Shown piece by piece: positions 1-14,400 of a stretch of DNA of 64,000 nucleotides. The stretch lies in NCBI RefSeq assembly GCF_000208865.1, contig NC_018398.1:3347769-3411768 (forward strand). Reading direction: 5' to 3'. Both the position numbers and the translations under genes were made by a program. The notes below the pieces were generated by a model. The model was not told the origin of the DNA. It saw nothing but the letters and a program-made list of their open reading frames with translations, and searched no databases. The DNA is from Neospora caninum Liverpool (taxonomy: Eukaryota > Apicomplexa > Conoidasida > Eucoccidiorida > Sarcocystidae). Within the stretch, counting starts at the first letter, position 1; each line of letters starts with the position of its first letter.

Positions 1-3000
1 GTCAGCTCGAGTCCGCCTTCAAAGCGTATGTCCCACTCGACGCTTCCGACTGCGCCCTGTCCGCTTTCAGCACAGTCCCTGTGCTGTCTGTCGTCTCCAG
101 AGATTCGGTCCTCAGCTTCGCTAGACGCGTCGTCAGCGTCGGAGTCTGTTTCGGCCTCCCCCTCGCTGACTCCTCCCTGCTCGCCTGTCCCCACATTCTC
201 CTCTTCGCTCTCGTCTCCCGCCGCGCGGGGTTCCGCCGAAGGACCGCAGGCGTCTGCCGCCCTCCCCTCCTGCGTCGCCGCTTCAGACCAAGTGCGGAGG
301 GGGAGCGTGACGCGCTGGAAAAGAGCCGCTATCAGCTGTCGCTCGCCGAGTTGGTTGCCGTCTCGCTCCACAATCGTGCTGAGATCCCTCGCCAGATTGC
401 GGAGCAAAACGATATCCGAGCCGCAAAGCAGCACGTGACACGGCGAAGCCACGAGATGCGTCCTGCAAGTGAAGTGGAGTGTCTCGTATCGGGCGCGGAG
501 TGCAGTCCCCACAGAAGGCCGCGGAGAGCAGGAAGGAGTCTGGGCTGGATTCAGAGACAACCGGAGCGAGAAATTCAACGGGTGCTCGAATAGAGGACGA
601 AGCGACCGATCCGTTTGGTGAATAGCCGCGACGACCGGGGCAACTAAAACGTCTCTGAGCCGTGTGCACATCTCGCGTCCGGGTCTGTCTTCTTCCGACA
701 GAGCTGAAGAATCGCCTGTCGGCGTGTGAGGCATTCGCGCGACGGCTGTGCTGTCTCGCCTCACCCTTTGTCCACAGCCGGTTCCTTTTTCGCTCTTCGT
801 TCCCTCGTGGAGTTCGGTGTCGCGTCTCCGTGCATGCGCCTCGCGGTGCCATGCAAACGCCCCGGCGATGTCTCCCTGCGGCCGCGTGGTCCCGTCTCGC
901 GCCTTTCGCGGCGTTCTCGTCTGACCCTGTCTTCTGCCTCTTTCGCGGCTGTTTCTGACTCGCACGCCGTCCTGCGTCTCGTCGAAATCGGACACATCCG
1001 AGGGCAGAACCAAGCTGGAAGTGCTCCATACGGAAGACGCGCCTTTGCGGCCCGTGAGGGGAGACGGCGGCTGCGAGCGAAGCTGCGCTTTGGCGTCTTC
1101 GCGGTCGGAGGAGAGAGCAGGAGACAGGCCGAAAGTAGGCGAGTTGGGGTCCAGGAAACGCAAGACCTCGTACGGAGAGAACGACGGTGGAGAGGACGAA
1201 GGCGTGTTTGAGACCGACGGGCAGAGACGCGGGAGACGGAGGAATCGACAATCCCGGAAAGAAGGCCACGAGACAAGCACAAGGATTCCTGAGGGAGTCG
1301 AAAGTGAACTAGGCGCAGCCCCGGTAACCATCGGCTTCGCTGCCTCGTTGGGCGTCCTCGCGGGCGCCTCATCGAATCCCCCCTTCTTTTGCCACCGCGC
1401 AAGTATCGGGTCGTCTCTTTGGGGAAGAGGAATCAGAAGCGATTGGGCCACATCGAGCTCACCCACCATCACTGTCGATGTGGCGAGGTCGAGATTGACG
1501 GAGAAGGGCGGCGGCCGCGCTCGAAGAATGGCAGCCTCGAGGCCGGCGCCTTGTGCCTGAGTGGCTCTGTGCTCTCGCGTTTCGTTCGTTTCCTTCCTGC
1601 GATTTTCGCCCACCCGAGAAGACGAAAAAGAAACGTCAGGACTGTCCCCAGACTCGGCGGCGGTTCTGCCTGGCGGAGGTGTCTTGCGTCCCCCGCCTCG
1701 TCGAGGCGACGAAACTTGCCCATACGCAGAACGGGAGGAAGTCCCGGGACGGCTTTTCTCTGCGTTCTCTTCTTCGCCCTGCTCGAATCCCCTCCCCCTC
1801 ATGAGAGACCCCCGGAGGGTGCGAAAGCAGCCAGGCTTCTCCCTTTCCCTGCTCGTTCCGCTGTCTCTCTCCCCTTCGTTTTCGCTGGACTCGTTATATC
1901 GGCCCTTCGCTTCTGCGGCCGGCTGCGGGTGAGTGTCTTCCTGCAGACTCTCGAGAGTCGAGGCGGAGTCTCGGCGCTGCGAGTCACGGGGCGAAGGCGA
2001 CTGCATCCGCGATGCAGGAACTGAGGAAGCCAAAAGCGAGGAGGAATGAAGATCCGCGACCGAAGAAAGAACACGACCCGGCGCGGGCTTCCCACCAGGC
2101 TCCGGTGCCTCTGTGGAGGTCGGGGGGGACTCTGACTGGAAGAAAAACAAATTTTCGCTCGTGATTTGCATGCTCAAATCCGTGTTGAGGAGCAGACACC
2201 GGTTCCGGCGACTCGGCTGAGAGAGCGACAGGGGCGCGAGGGAGACCGAACATCGATTGTCGCCTTTGTCTCCTTCACCTTCTCGCGGGGAGGAAGCACG
2301 CGAAGCAGAGGAGCCCAAAGATGTGCGCGAACGCGACGCCAAGAAACGTCTCTTGCCCTTCGCCGCAGACCCCAAGGAGGACGAAGATTCGTCGGAGACA
2401 GGCACAACCCGACTGCGCCTGCCCGGCGCATGCAGTCCACGCTCAGGGGAAGAGAGACCCGAAGCTGAAGATGAAGAGAGAGACGAGAACAGGTTAGATC
2501 CGTACCGAGACAGAGCCATATCTGGTGCGGCGCGGGCACGCGAGCGTTCACTGCGACGCTTCCTGCGCCCGCCTTTACCGTCGGGCTGAATCGAAACCCT
2601 GCGTCGTGTCGTCTCAGAGTCGGCAAAATCCGAGGAAAACGAAGACAGCAACGAGGAGGAAAGCGAAGCCGACGAGGTCCCCGAAGCATATCGTGAAAAG
2701 AGAGACAGCCTGGGAGAGCGAGGCTCGCGGCATGTACGGGGCTTGCGTCTCGATGGGGCCTGCATTTGCTTCCTTAGTAGTCTCCACAAACGCTCTTCGT
2801 CGTCGCTTCTCCGGTGCGGCCTCTTGCTCGTCTCGCCGCTCTCCGTTTCTTCTGTCTCCTCGACCAGAGCCGACGTCGGGGAACCCGTCACCCAGAATGA
2901 AAGGGAAATGATTTTGAATGAGCAGGTGAAACGACAGGAACTTGGCAGCTTGCCAGCTGCGATTTCGCGGTCGGCCGTCCGCTTCTCCACCGCGTTCTCT

Positions 3001-5422
3001 TCGTCCGGAGGCAAGGTGAGTCCGCTACGCCTCTCAGCTCGCAGGCCGCGCTGAGACACCCGCGGTGAAGGGACAGGCGCGAAGGGCGCCTGGCGACTAG
3101 CAGCCTCGGCCTCCTTGGGGCTGTGTCGCTCTCCCCAGAGGACCACGTGGTGGGGGACAGAGAGGGGCGAGAAGAGCGGACACGGAGGACCCGAGGCCGA
3201 CGGAGGCGCGTACGAGGAATGGCAGAGAGGCATGGGGCAATCCGGAGAGGAGAGTGGAGGGGGTACTTCCGAGGAAGGCGCCACCGAACCAGAGAGAAGA
3301 GGCAACGCGTTGTGCGTCTCTCGCGAATGGCATTTCGTTGTCTGTTCCATGCCACAAGAGCCGCGGAGCCACGGCATGTGCCCTCGGCCTTCGAGCAGAT
3401 CCGCGTCCCATTCTGCCTCAGTTGCCCGTGCACTCGCGTGCTCGCCGCTCTGCCGCCCGCCTCGCGTCTCGAGACGTCCACCGGGGATCGCCGACTCCGG
3501 TCGGTCCTCGTTGCGCTCTTCACCTTCCTGCTGGCAGACGTCCGAGGCAGAAGAACGCGGGGAGCGAAGCGGAGAAAAGTCGCAGTGGGCGGCCGCTCGA
3601 CCGCCTGCACTGTCCGCACACGCGCTGTCTGCCGCAGCTATTTGTCTCTGCAGGCGTGTCCATTTGGTTTCGCACCGCGAGAGACCAGACGAGAGCGAGT
3701 GCGCGAGCGACTGCAAATCCGCGACGAGCCAGAGAGGAACGACGACGGACGCCTCGGGAAGGACAGCGAGAACTGTGGCCTCGAAATGCACAGCAGGGGA
3801 GGTCGTGGTCGGAGCCGTATGGACGTCGGCCTCTTTCGCTTCTCGCTCTTTCGCCAGGTTCGAATGTGGCAGCCTGGCGTGCTGGGGACCAGCGGAAAGA
3901 CCCGAAGACAGGCGACGAACCACCCTGCCGTGAATCTCGTCTCCGTCGTGCGCGCCCTCACTCGCGGTTGGTCTGCGCAGGCGAAGGAACTCGCGTGGCC
4001 TTTCGTGCGACAATTCGCGCCCGTCACAGACGGACATCGGTGCCCCAGCGCCTGCAGCTGACCTGAGCTCGGCTGAGGAAGAGGGAGAAAGTCGCGGCGA
4101 GGAAGCCATACGCGCTGGGGCGAGCTCGACGACGGAGAGAGAGAACATGAACGCGTCCTTTGCCTCGAGACCAGGGGGCGAAGCCGCGGGAGGGCTCGGG
4201 ACTGGCCGTGAGAGACGTTCGCAGGCGAGCCTCGGAAACTGGAAGGGGAGAAGAAGAGCCGCCGTGGTGGGGCTGATCGCGCTCTTCGGCGTTCCACAGA
4301 AAATCTGGTGAATGAAGAGAAAAGGAGGCGACAAGGAAGCGCCCAGGCGCGGGTCAAACGCCCCCCTGGTTTTGCCTCGACAGTGCGAAGGGCTTCGTCT
4401 CGCTGGTCTCGCGATTACCTCCCGTCCTTCTCGAGCTGGCCGCGATCTCGTGTCCCCCTCATCTGTCACTGCTTCACTCCCTGCCGCAACCTTCGCGGTC
4501 TCTCCCTGCCGCCCACTCGCTTCTCGCCGCCGCGGGGTTTCCTCGCCGTCCTCCCGCGCTTCGGCTTCTTGCTGTCGGACAGACGCGAGCAGCGACCCAA
4601 GCTGACTGCGAAGTGAGGGTCGGGCACCGACAAAGACTCGCGGATCTTTGCATCTGCACTGAACAGAGGAAATGAACGCTTTCGTGTAACCCACAAAGAG
4701 GTCTACGTGATCGGCTGTACCCGACACAAACGGATAGGCGTAAGTCACATTTTCATGCTTGATGAGAGATGAATGGTGAGAGGCGCACGGCCCGTTTTGC
4801 GGGGCCACTCCGTTCCGCGTTCGTGGTGCGTGTCGCCTCAGTCGCCGTTCAGTTGCGGTCTTTGCTTCGCTCTTGGCATGCGTCTGGCCTTCAGCGTCTG
4901 TGTCGACCGGCCCTCGCTGTCTCGGCTCCGCCCCTCTTCCTCCCTTCTCGTCCAGTCTTCCGGGTATGTGTGTCTCGTCCTTCGCGCTCCTCGCTGCCTG
5001 TAGTCCCCACTCCCCACCTCGCCCGTCTCTTCTCTCCTTCTGGTCCCCTTCGCTCGCCTCGGGTGCGGAACGCGTGCAGTGCCGTCTCCGCGTCTCATCG
5101 GCCGCAATTCTCTTCAACTTCAAAGCTGCGCGCTCAAACGCCTCTTCCCGTCCGAGGACGTACAGCGCTGGGTGCTCAACAGAGAAGCGCAGATCGAACG
5201 GCGCAGGCTCTTGCCACCACTTCTCGATTTTGTCGCGCAGTTCCTTCCCCGGAGACTTCCGGAGGGCCGTGTCGGAGAGAGAAGGCAGAGACGACAGGGC
5301 TGCGGAGGAGGGCGAAAGGAGAGGCGAGGAGGGCGATCGCGACGCGTCCGACAGCGGCGCGGACGCGAAGCTCGACGAGGGCGAAGAGGGAAGCGGCTCT
5401 GGAGACGCAGACAACGACGGCC
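1..5422 (-). CDS. VPS13-like gene, exon 3 (runs off the left edge)
   Basis: This exon starts after a pyrimidine-rich acceptor (TTCCGTTCCTCTCTCAG|GG) and stays open in a single frame for all 5,422 bases. Near its start an ordered segment, ALRKSPGKELRDKIEKWWQE then FDLRFSVEHPALYVLG, resembles a structured module. HVDLFVGYTKAFIS and VVVPLWLVAD follow further on. Near the left edge HPLNFSLRLSLNP and LLRNLARDLSTIVERDG look like VPS13 repeat strands. The rest is Ser/Arg/Glu-rich. The stop codon and any VPS13 C-terminal region lie outside the window. Confidence 0.8.
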
Positions 5423-8400
5423 CTGAGAGAGGAACGGAAGAAAAACGTCCACACCGAAACACACAAATGAAAAAGTTGGAAGAGCGACAACCGCGTTCGA
5501 AGAGAAACAAGGAGTCACGCACACAGGCACAGTCCCAGAAACTGGAACTGGGTCCACAAAGACTCGCTACAGGAGTGCACAGCGCGGGTGTGTAACTGGA
5601 GAGAAACCTGCAAACGCGTCGCTCGAGAGAACGAAATCCCACAAACGACCCTAGACAGGCGTTTATCGACTGCCTGCATGTGCGCGTGGGGCCACCAGAG
5701 CAGCGGGGAAGCGGACCCAGCACGAGAGAGGTTTTCGCCTATTTCACGGTGACACAGCACTCGGCTCTGGGTGCAGACGCCTGGGGAAAAATCTCGGAAG
5801 CGCCTTGAAAACACATGCATCCACGTCTGCACACGCGAAAGCAGGGAAGAGACCCCGGCGTGGCTGCGCATCGACACCTGCGGCAGCGTTTAGGCTTTCG
5901 TTCGTGCGCTGTAAACAAAGACATTCAAGATCTAAACGAGTAGTCCAACTCGGGGGTAATCTAGGTTTATTAGCAGAGATTCGAGCTTTAAATACCCGAA
6001 TGTTGATTCGTCAACACTTGCGAGAACGCCTCCCTACCAGCAATCCGTTTCGCGGTGTCCAAGGCGGTCTCGACACAGCCGGCGGCCCAGGTCACCAGCC
6101 AGTCGAGGCCTTTGCCCGAGACCGAGACGGCCAGGCCGCTGCCGCGACATGCGGGCGGAGGCAAACTCGCCCGCGGCGAAGACAATGCATGCAGGCGGCC
6201 AGCCTGAGACGGCGAGAGGCGGAGAAGGCGCTGCGGAAGCCGGTAGGTTTGGCAGGGCGCAGTGCCGCACACTGACGAGGAGACGGACCCGTCAGAACGC
6301 GGAGGAACGAAGGTTGCGGCAGGGGATCTCTTCCGTCTCGCTTTCCCTCTGCCGGAGCGTCTTCGTTCCTGCTCGTCCGAGTTGGACGCGACACTCCCGT
6401 CGTCTCCGACGCAAGGGGCGACGTCCGGGTTGGGCGCGCAACGCGCCGCGGAGGACACGCCGCCATGACGAGAAGCGTGACCAGAGGCGCAGGGAGGCGC
6501 GGGAGACGCTAAGAAGCGCAGATGCAGACAGGGGCGCCGCGTCGCTTGCGTGGCTTCGCGCTTGAGAGGCTCTGCGTGACCGGCGAGCGAGGCAGTGTCA
6601 CCTTCAGCTCGCGCCGTGGAATCCCAGACGGAAGAGACAGTTGTCTCCGTTTCCGCTCGAGGACTGCCCCTGTCGTGCCGAGGGGTCTCCGCGCGCAGAC
6701 CCCGCGCACCCCACTCGGCTGCATTTTCGCCGCGACAAGCAGCAGGGGGACGCGGCGAAGAACCAACCGAGTCAGCGGAAAGCGACGGATGCCGGTCCGG
6801 AGGCAGAGGAGGAATGAGGATCTGAAGGCAGTCGGAGAATATCAGCGGCTCGCCAGGATCCACAGCGTCACGTTCCTCGCGAAACGGGAAGGGCGACATG
6901 GGGGGAAGCGACGGAGAGGTCGGCGTGAAACAGACGGAGATCGAGAGCGGCTGCAGAAGAACCAGGGAAGCGTACGAGGCCGCCGGAACTGGATTCGCGC
7001 CGCTTCGTGCCCTCAGCCGAAACGAGCTCGGCGCCTGCCCGCGGCGCTCCACGGAGCGATTCCGCCTGGGGATCGAAACGACTGAAATGAATGCGCCGCT
7101 TTTCAGGCTCAGTGGGGGCCAGAGGGGTCTTGACGGGGCTGCCTGCGGAGCGCCTTTTTTTCCCCGCGCCTCCTGTGTCTCGGCTTCTCGCGCAGCGACC
7201 GAAACGCGCAGACCTCCTCGTGCGCACCTCGTGTCCCTCTGCACTGGAGGCTGAGGCTGTCCCTCCCCGCGCCCAGTCCCAGAGAGGCCCGCGTCCGCGC
7301 CTTCTCGCGGAGGGCGAGGCGAGCCGGCACCAGGTGAGCCAGAGGAAGACGAATGCGCATCAAGCGCGTCAGGAGGCGCGGGACGCAGCGGCTTGCCATG
7401 GAAGAGGGTCCCGGCGGCGGTCGCCTTTGCGGCGTCCACCAGAGAGAGCGAAAGAGATTCGAGATCAGACCGAGTGTGCGTCTCCGGGTGGCAGTCGCAA
7501 TGTCCAGTCTGCTTGACCTGTTGCGGGCCGTAGAAACAGGAGAACGAAGGGAACAAAGACGGAGGTGGAGCGAAGATCATGCGGGCCTCACTGGCGGGCC
7601 GAGGCGTTTCCGTCGATGGGAGTGCGGCGTCGACGGCGTAAAGATCCTGCAGGTTTGTCCAACCTCGAGACAGATCTAGGGGCAGCGCGAGAAGGCCTCG
7701 AGAACACCGAAGCTCGAGAGAAGGTGAAGAAGAGACCCGGTCCGGGCCAAAAGAGACGAAAAAGTCGCCGGTGTACAGACAGACGCCCTCAAGACGCGGA
7801 AGCGCAGCAACGACGGAAGCCGCCAGAGTGTCGCCCCCGCCAGGAAGCCCAGTTGATCCAGGCGACGGCGACGCAGAAACCGATTTCGGACGCGAGGTCG
7901 CAGAACGACGTAGGTGGAGAGAGCGGTGTCTTCGGCGCTCCACAGAGTGGGACATCGAGGCGTCGCTGGCATCTCCAGACGAAGGAGCGCAAGAAGATGG
8001 AGAGAGAGAAGACCGAGAGCTGGACGACACAGACAGTTGACAGGAAACCGAAGGGCGAGAAAGCGAGAAGGAAGACGAACATGAAGGAGAGAAGGTGGAC
8101 GAACAGGGGGAGTGCGAAAAGGCACGTTTCTGTATTTCGTTGTTTGAGGATGGATGAGTCGATGAAGGAGATCGCGACCTCTGTGAGTCACGAGCTCGCG
8201 GGGATGAGGGCGATGAAGATCGAGATGTTGAGAAAAAAACTGACGACGCCGAGGAGTCGAGATAGTGAGGCATACAGACGGGGAAGGAGCTCGTGGCCTG
8301 CCGGAAGCTTCGCGCCTGCGAAGCAGACCGACGCGAAACGGGGCGTCCTCCTTTCACGGTATGTTGGAGACGTCCTTCGAATTGCTTCGACCTCACTGTG

Positions 8401-11400
8401 TCTCTGCCGGACGTCGCCGCTTCTTTCGTTCGACTTCCGTCTCGACACCGGAGGCTGTCGCCTCGACGAAGAGGCTCTTCTTCCCTGTCTCCCTTGCACC
8501 TGCTGTCTTGGTCCCTGTTTCCGTTTCTCGCTCTTCTGCCTGTCGTACTCTCCGAGGCTCGCCTGTCTTCTCTTCCTCTTGTTGCATACGTTTCTCTCGC
8601 ACGCCGTCCCGACTCTTCTTTCTCCCTTCGTCCTCTCTTTCTCCTTTCGGCGCGGTCGCTGCCGTTCCTCCCGTTTTCTCCCTCAGGCTCCTCTCGGCTC
8701 TTCGCCCTTCCGCGTCCTGCGTGCGCAAGTCGAGGACCGTCTCCGTCGGCCTTGCGCGTCAGAGACGGAAAGTACGAAGCGATCTTCTCTGTGGCCAGGT
8801 GAAGTTTGTACATCCACCACACTGCGGCGAAAACCCGAAAGCGCAACAAACGAACAAACGCAAGGGTATCCTCGAGTCCCACGTAGAAAAGCGATTCGAG
8901 GGAGAAAACTTCGAACGCACCAAAAAACCAGCAGCCGGCGCAGACGCGAAGCGGAAGAGTGGAAACAAATCCAAAGTTGATCACGTATAGGCCATCAGGA
9001 AAAACGAACAAACGTGCGAGAGCACCACTCGCTCCCTCCTTGCTGTCTAACAGCAACCCGATTTGGCGTCCACGTCTCCCGGCGAGTCCAGTGGCTGCAG
9101 TTTCTGTCTTCTCCCGAAATTCTCGGTGTGTCGCGTTTCTCGTTTGCCTGCGTTTCGCTTATCTTGCGCCTTCGCTACAGTAGCTTCCCGGTGCGGTCAC
9201 AACCTCTGCTTCTTTCGCCTCTCTGTTTCGTTCCTTTTCCCCCCCTTTTACTTACTTGTTCGAAGAAGAAAAGAAACGCCCAGCCTCGCGTACACCTTCC
9301 CCACGCGGACCGCACATTTGCCTGTCCTCTGCCTCTCCGCCCTCCGTCCTTGCTGAGCTCCGCGCCTCCCTAACGACGCCGAGGCGATGCCTGCCGTCCG
9401 AGCGTCTCCCCATGATGAAGGCACGCCAGGCGACCAGGCTGACGCGAAGCGATAGTCTGAAGGCTCCACATCTGTTCTCGGGTCCTGACCGTCTTCGTGT
9501 TCTCGTTCTTCTCGCTCGTCTTCCTGAGCGTTCTGCGGACCGTCCGCGTCTTCCTGGGCTCCGTGGCCTGGAGCCCTATGCGCGTCGACCTCGACGAGGG
9601 CTAGCCAGAGACCAAACGAATCGGCGCACCGTCCGCAGGCCTGGTGTTCTTCGCCGTCGTATCTGGAGACGATAATTTCTGACTTTTCTCGGCGTGTGTC
9701 GGGCCTTCCAATTCGCGCCCCCCGTGGCCGCGGTTCCCCGCAGTCTCGCCCCTGGAGCGCCAGAGAGGCAGTCGGAGGTGGAAGCGGAGAAGACCAAGAG
9801 GACCGACAGAAAGATGACCCAGGAAATATCGCAGGCATCTCAGCAACATGGACAACCCTCGCGCCGCCCCCAAGGAAAAGCCAGCTCTTCACTCTCCAAA
9901 CAGAGTGGCGCATGCGGGCTTCTCGACTTCCACCTTCCGCCTCCTCTTCGGTCGGCATCTGCGGGTCTCGTGTCTCTACGTCCCTCTTTCTGGCGTGCGC
10001 ACCGGGGGTGGTGGCGAGACGGAGAGCAGAGAGAACGGCAATGCGCGAGACAGCCACAGAGAGAAACGGAGAGACACGCCGGCCGGCGGAATTCCCGGCG
10101 TCGCCCCTTTGCGCGCGGCCTCTTCGTCGCGCCTGGGAAAGCGCTGTTCCTGGCAGCCGCATATCTCCGTGCAGGTCGTGCACAGATTCATCCTCTCGCA
10201 CCACGGCCGCGTTCACGGGAGGCTTTGCCCGCTTCCAAGTGTCGCTGCTCGGCGCCGTTCGCATGGCGACGTTCGTTTCGCCTGTTGCCGCCCTTGCTCC
10301 TGCGTCTTCTCTGCCTCTTGCTGCCTCGCGGTCGTCCTCCACTTCTCCGGCCCTCACTAGCTGCCGCCTGGGGGGAACCCCCGCTGGCGTCGAAGAGGAG
10401 GAAGCCGACGCAGAGGCTAGCGCGCGGGAGAGAAGGAGAAGGCGGTGCTCGACAGAAAGAGTGGCAGAAGGCGGAAAACGCGAGAAACGCTCCCCGGAAG
10501 CCCGGAAGCTTCGGTGCCCGTTCCTGCCTCGTGTGGACGTCATCTCTTCGTGCACACATTGGCAACGGAGAGATAAAACCGAAATCTCCACAGCAACACA
10601 GCCTTCCTCGCCCGGCACCTGTGAGGGTTCTCCCTTTCGATCTTTGGCTGCGGTCGTTTCAAGTGCTTCCCTCCGCGCCTGGACTCCTGCCTCTCCTTCC
10701 CTCTGTGCCCGACACGTGCCCACGTTGCTCGAGGACAGAGGAAAGAGGCGGAACAGTGACAGTGAGGACACAGGTGAAGCAGGAGAGCCTGAAACCGGCG
10801 CCGGGCGAGCAGCCGCGAGAGACAGGAACCTCTCGCTCCGCTCGACAGTCGGGCTTTTTGCATGCCTCGTAACCCTATCCTGGAAACACGATCCGACAAA
10901 GAAGAGACGCTTGAGCCCTGAATCTGAGAGACAGACTGCGATGTTGGCCGCGTGCACCTGAAGCCGGCAACGCCAGGAAAAGGGAGACAGGCAGCCGACG
11001 GCTTCTTCGTCTCCTCGTCCACACGAAGGACGAGAAACGTTGGGGTTCTGCGTGTCTTCTTGCTTCGTTTCGTCGACCTCTTCCTCTCCCCGAAGTGACC
11101 TTCGCGGCTCCGCGCCACGTTCCTGACTCAGACGCCGCAAAGAAGAAGCAGAGGCGAGCGGCGGAGAGGCGTGGGCGGGCTGGACACTTAGGAGGCACGC
11201 AGAGCTCGAGTAGCTGAAGTGAAGAACCGCCGGAAAAGGAGACGGAGAGGCGGAGGACGCTGACCACGCCGGTGGGAGGCTCGCAGACGAGCACGGGACC
11301 TGTCTACCCATCTGTCTCTTTTCGTCTTCGCTTTGACACGCCTGCTGGCAGTGAGACGCTCGCGACGCGCCAGGAGAGGGCGATAGGTAGGACAGAAAAC

Positions 11401-14400
11401 TCTGGGCGTGGGAAGTCCACGTGAACATGTAAGAAGCGGCAGAAGGCGAGCTCGAGAGAAGGCAGGGCGACGACGATGCGTCGGCAGACAAAGCGGCAGG
11501 AAAAGAAACACAATGCATGTTCTGGATCTGTTGCCTCGTCACATCGGACCTGCGGGACTGGGGGTGCATGCACTGCGGCCCAGGGGCGGGTTCACCAGAC
11601 AGAGGCGACTCGGGGAGGAGACGAGGCAATCCCCAGAGGCTGGGGGGAGACAGAAGGGACGGTATGGACTGCAGCCAAAATTCCCGGCCGCCTTCGTCGG
11701 TCAATGCACCACACATGTCTAGAGGTTGCTCTCGCTGCGGATCACCAGAGACAGCCGAATCGGAAGAGGGAAGAGACGTCGAGAGGATAACGGCGAGCAC
11801 AGGACTCGCAGTCGACCACACTGTTCCGCCGCCGAGGCACACGTGGCAAGAGCCTGGAGAGTGAGGACAGGATGGCGGCCGGGAAGGGGAGAAACGGCGA
11901 GCCCGCAGAGAGGAGGCGCGATCTGTCTGGGCGTTCAGTTCGAAGGGCGTTATTCTCTGCGGAAAGCAAGTCGATGGAGGTCCCGCAGCGGGGGACCGAG
12001 GCGAGGCCGAAGAGACGGGTGTCAAGTTTAAAGGCGACGAAGAGGGACAGCTGAAGAAACTTCGTGCTCGACCGACGTCGGCATCCTGCCCAGCTCCCGC
12101 AGGCTCTGCGTGGTCTCGGGCTCGTTCCGCTTCCTGCTTCACTTGCACTGCTGCGCTCTCGCCTGCAGGCTCCTCGTCCGCTCGAGTCGCGAAGCTGCGG
12201 ACCAGCAACGGGGCTGGCGCGACCCGCCAGAAGAGAGGCCGCAGCGCCTTGCGAAACGCAGGCGAGAAACCGGAACTTTCCAGCCTGCCATCCTCGTCTT
12301 CTGCTGCGTCTTCTTCCCTCGAGCAGAAGCAACAGAGCGGGGTGGCTTCCCACTCTTGTAGGTTTCGTGGTCTCTCCGTTCCTCGCTGCCTCGCATCCTC
12401 GGAAGCCGCTTCCATCGCCTCTGTCGCAGTGTGTCCGACCCGCGGCCACCCCTCCCGATGTCCTTCAACCTCGCCGTCTTCGTCACTCTCGCCACTGGCA
12501 TCGGCCTTTTGCCTCCGTCGGCTGGCTCCTGCGCGTCGCCTGCCTCCTCCCGTTTCCCCGCCCTCTTCGCCCTCATCTTCTGCCGCGAATCCTGCCTGTC
12601 GAACTTGTTCCTCTTCGCGGATCCGCCCGTGCTCCAGGAGGTCGAGACCTTCAAGATGCGCTTGGAAGGCGTCGAGAAGAAAATATCCTTCGGGCTGCCT
12701 CTGGCCTCTGCGCTTTGCGCCTTGCGTGCTCTCGCCTTGCGTGCTCTCTGCGTAAGACCACTCCCCGTCGCCTGTCACCTTGTGTTTCTCTGCCTGCTCC
12801 TGCCCTGTCGGCGGCTTCGTTCTTCCCTTGCCAGAGAAGGGCCCTGTCGATCCAAAGGCCGAAGAGACATCCCCTGCCGTGCACGAGGCGAAACGCGGAG
12901 AAGGGAGACGACCGCAGTCTCCTTCCTCGCCTCTCGCCGCGACTGCGGTCTTGACAGCGGAAGAAACAGGTAGCCGCGACGCGCAAGGAGAGAAGGAGAC
13001 TACGGCGACGATGCCCCGGAGATCGAGGGCGTAGTGCAGGAGGTGATAGGGATGAAGCGTGGATGCTTCGCCTTGCAGAATTCGATTTCTTTCTTCTGCT
13101 CTTCGCCCTATGTCCTGGGAGTGTGTGTGCAACCCGAGACGCTCGAATCGCTGTCGGGACACCTCTAAATGAGAAAGGCAGGAGGTAGCCCCCCCGCAAA
13201 GTGTCTTCCCAGCCCCGTCAACCGGTGACGAAGGCGACGCCGGGGACGAGTTCAACGACGAAGAGGCACACGCGAAACAACCCCGCTTCTCCGCTGCCTC
13301 GTGTTCATAGCGAATGTACAGCTGTTCCAGGCGCAACGCGAGAAGAATCTTCAGTCTCGTCAAGAGCGAACCCGCGGGACTCGTGGGCAAAGGAGGCGTC
13401 TCCTGGTTCACGCGGGACCGGGACGACGTCACAGGACAAGACATTTCAGCACGGGATTTGCCCGGAAACGAGGAGCCCTCCTGAGTCTCGAGGACGCGCG
13501 TCTCGCTGTCGTCGCTCTGGAACGCGTCTGACAAATCAACACAATCCATGCGTCTCCGGTGACCGTTGTCGTTCGAGTCGCCTGTTCTCTCACCCACCTC
13601 GAGACGTCTCGTTCCTTGGCGGGTCTTCCCGCAGTCGTACAGCGGGACGCCACCGGCTCGCTCGGTTTGCCGCGAATGCGATGTCCTTCCTAGATTGCTT
13701 CTCGCCATTTCCGTTCCTCTTCCGGTCTCGAATCTGCCGTGTCTCTCGCCACCTCCCCGACTGTCTTCCCCTCGGGCCTTCGCACTTCGACGAGCTACCG
13801 TTTTTCTGTCGCCTCGCCTTCTCTCCCCCTTTGTTTCACGCTGAGTGTTTTGCCTAGAACTGTGCACGGCGTCCCAGGCCGTCTCGTCCAGATTCGTTCC
13901 CAAAAACGAAGAGGCGCGTGCCCATCTACCCTTGCGATTCCCGGTTTCTCTCTCGTGTTCCTCCGAGTCTGTTTTGGCTCGCCATGGCGTGCACGCGCGC
14001 AACCGGCGAGCAGAGAGGGACGACTCGGCTGAACCAGCGTCTGTGTCGGAAAGAACGCCCGCCTCGTCGGTCGAGGAACAAGGGTCCGCACAGGACAAGG
14101 CGGGGGACGACGACGGCGGCGCGAAGGAAGCAAACGCCACGGAGACACGATACGCTTCTTCGGTCACCAGAAATGCCATGGGGCTAATCCACGTCTCAAC
14201 CTGAAGGAGAGAGGACAGCGACTGGCATTCGTTGTCTATCATCGGCCACCTCGTTTCGTCTTCTGTTCCTTCAGTGTCGCCGAGGCCACCCCTTAGTTCC
14301 CCTCCGGCCGTTGTAGGAGACGAAATCTGGGGGGTCAGGCCTCTCTGTGATTTCTCTGTGACTGCGCTGGATCGTCTGCCTCCAGACAAAGCCGTCTGGA

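Noticed and set aside
5805..6275. Plus-strand frame containing a cytochrome b segment
   Set aside because: Only 64 bases are cob; the rest is antisense of the VPS13-like exon and intron, so it is an inserted fragment and not an expressed gene.
7565..8980. 471-residue plus-strand open frame
   Set aside because: It is the mirror of a coding exon of the VPS13-like gene; it is very rich in Arg and Ser with no motif, as expected for a shadow in GC-rich DNA.
9694..10961. Two overlapping plus-strand open frames of about 400 residues
   Set aside because: They overlap each other in different frames and lie fully opposite the 13 kb exon; neither shows ordered segments.
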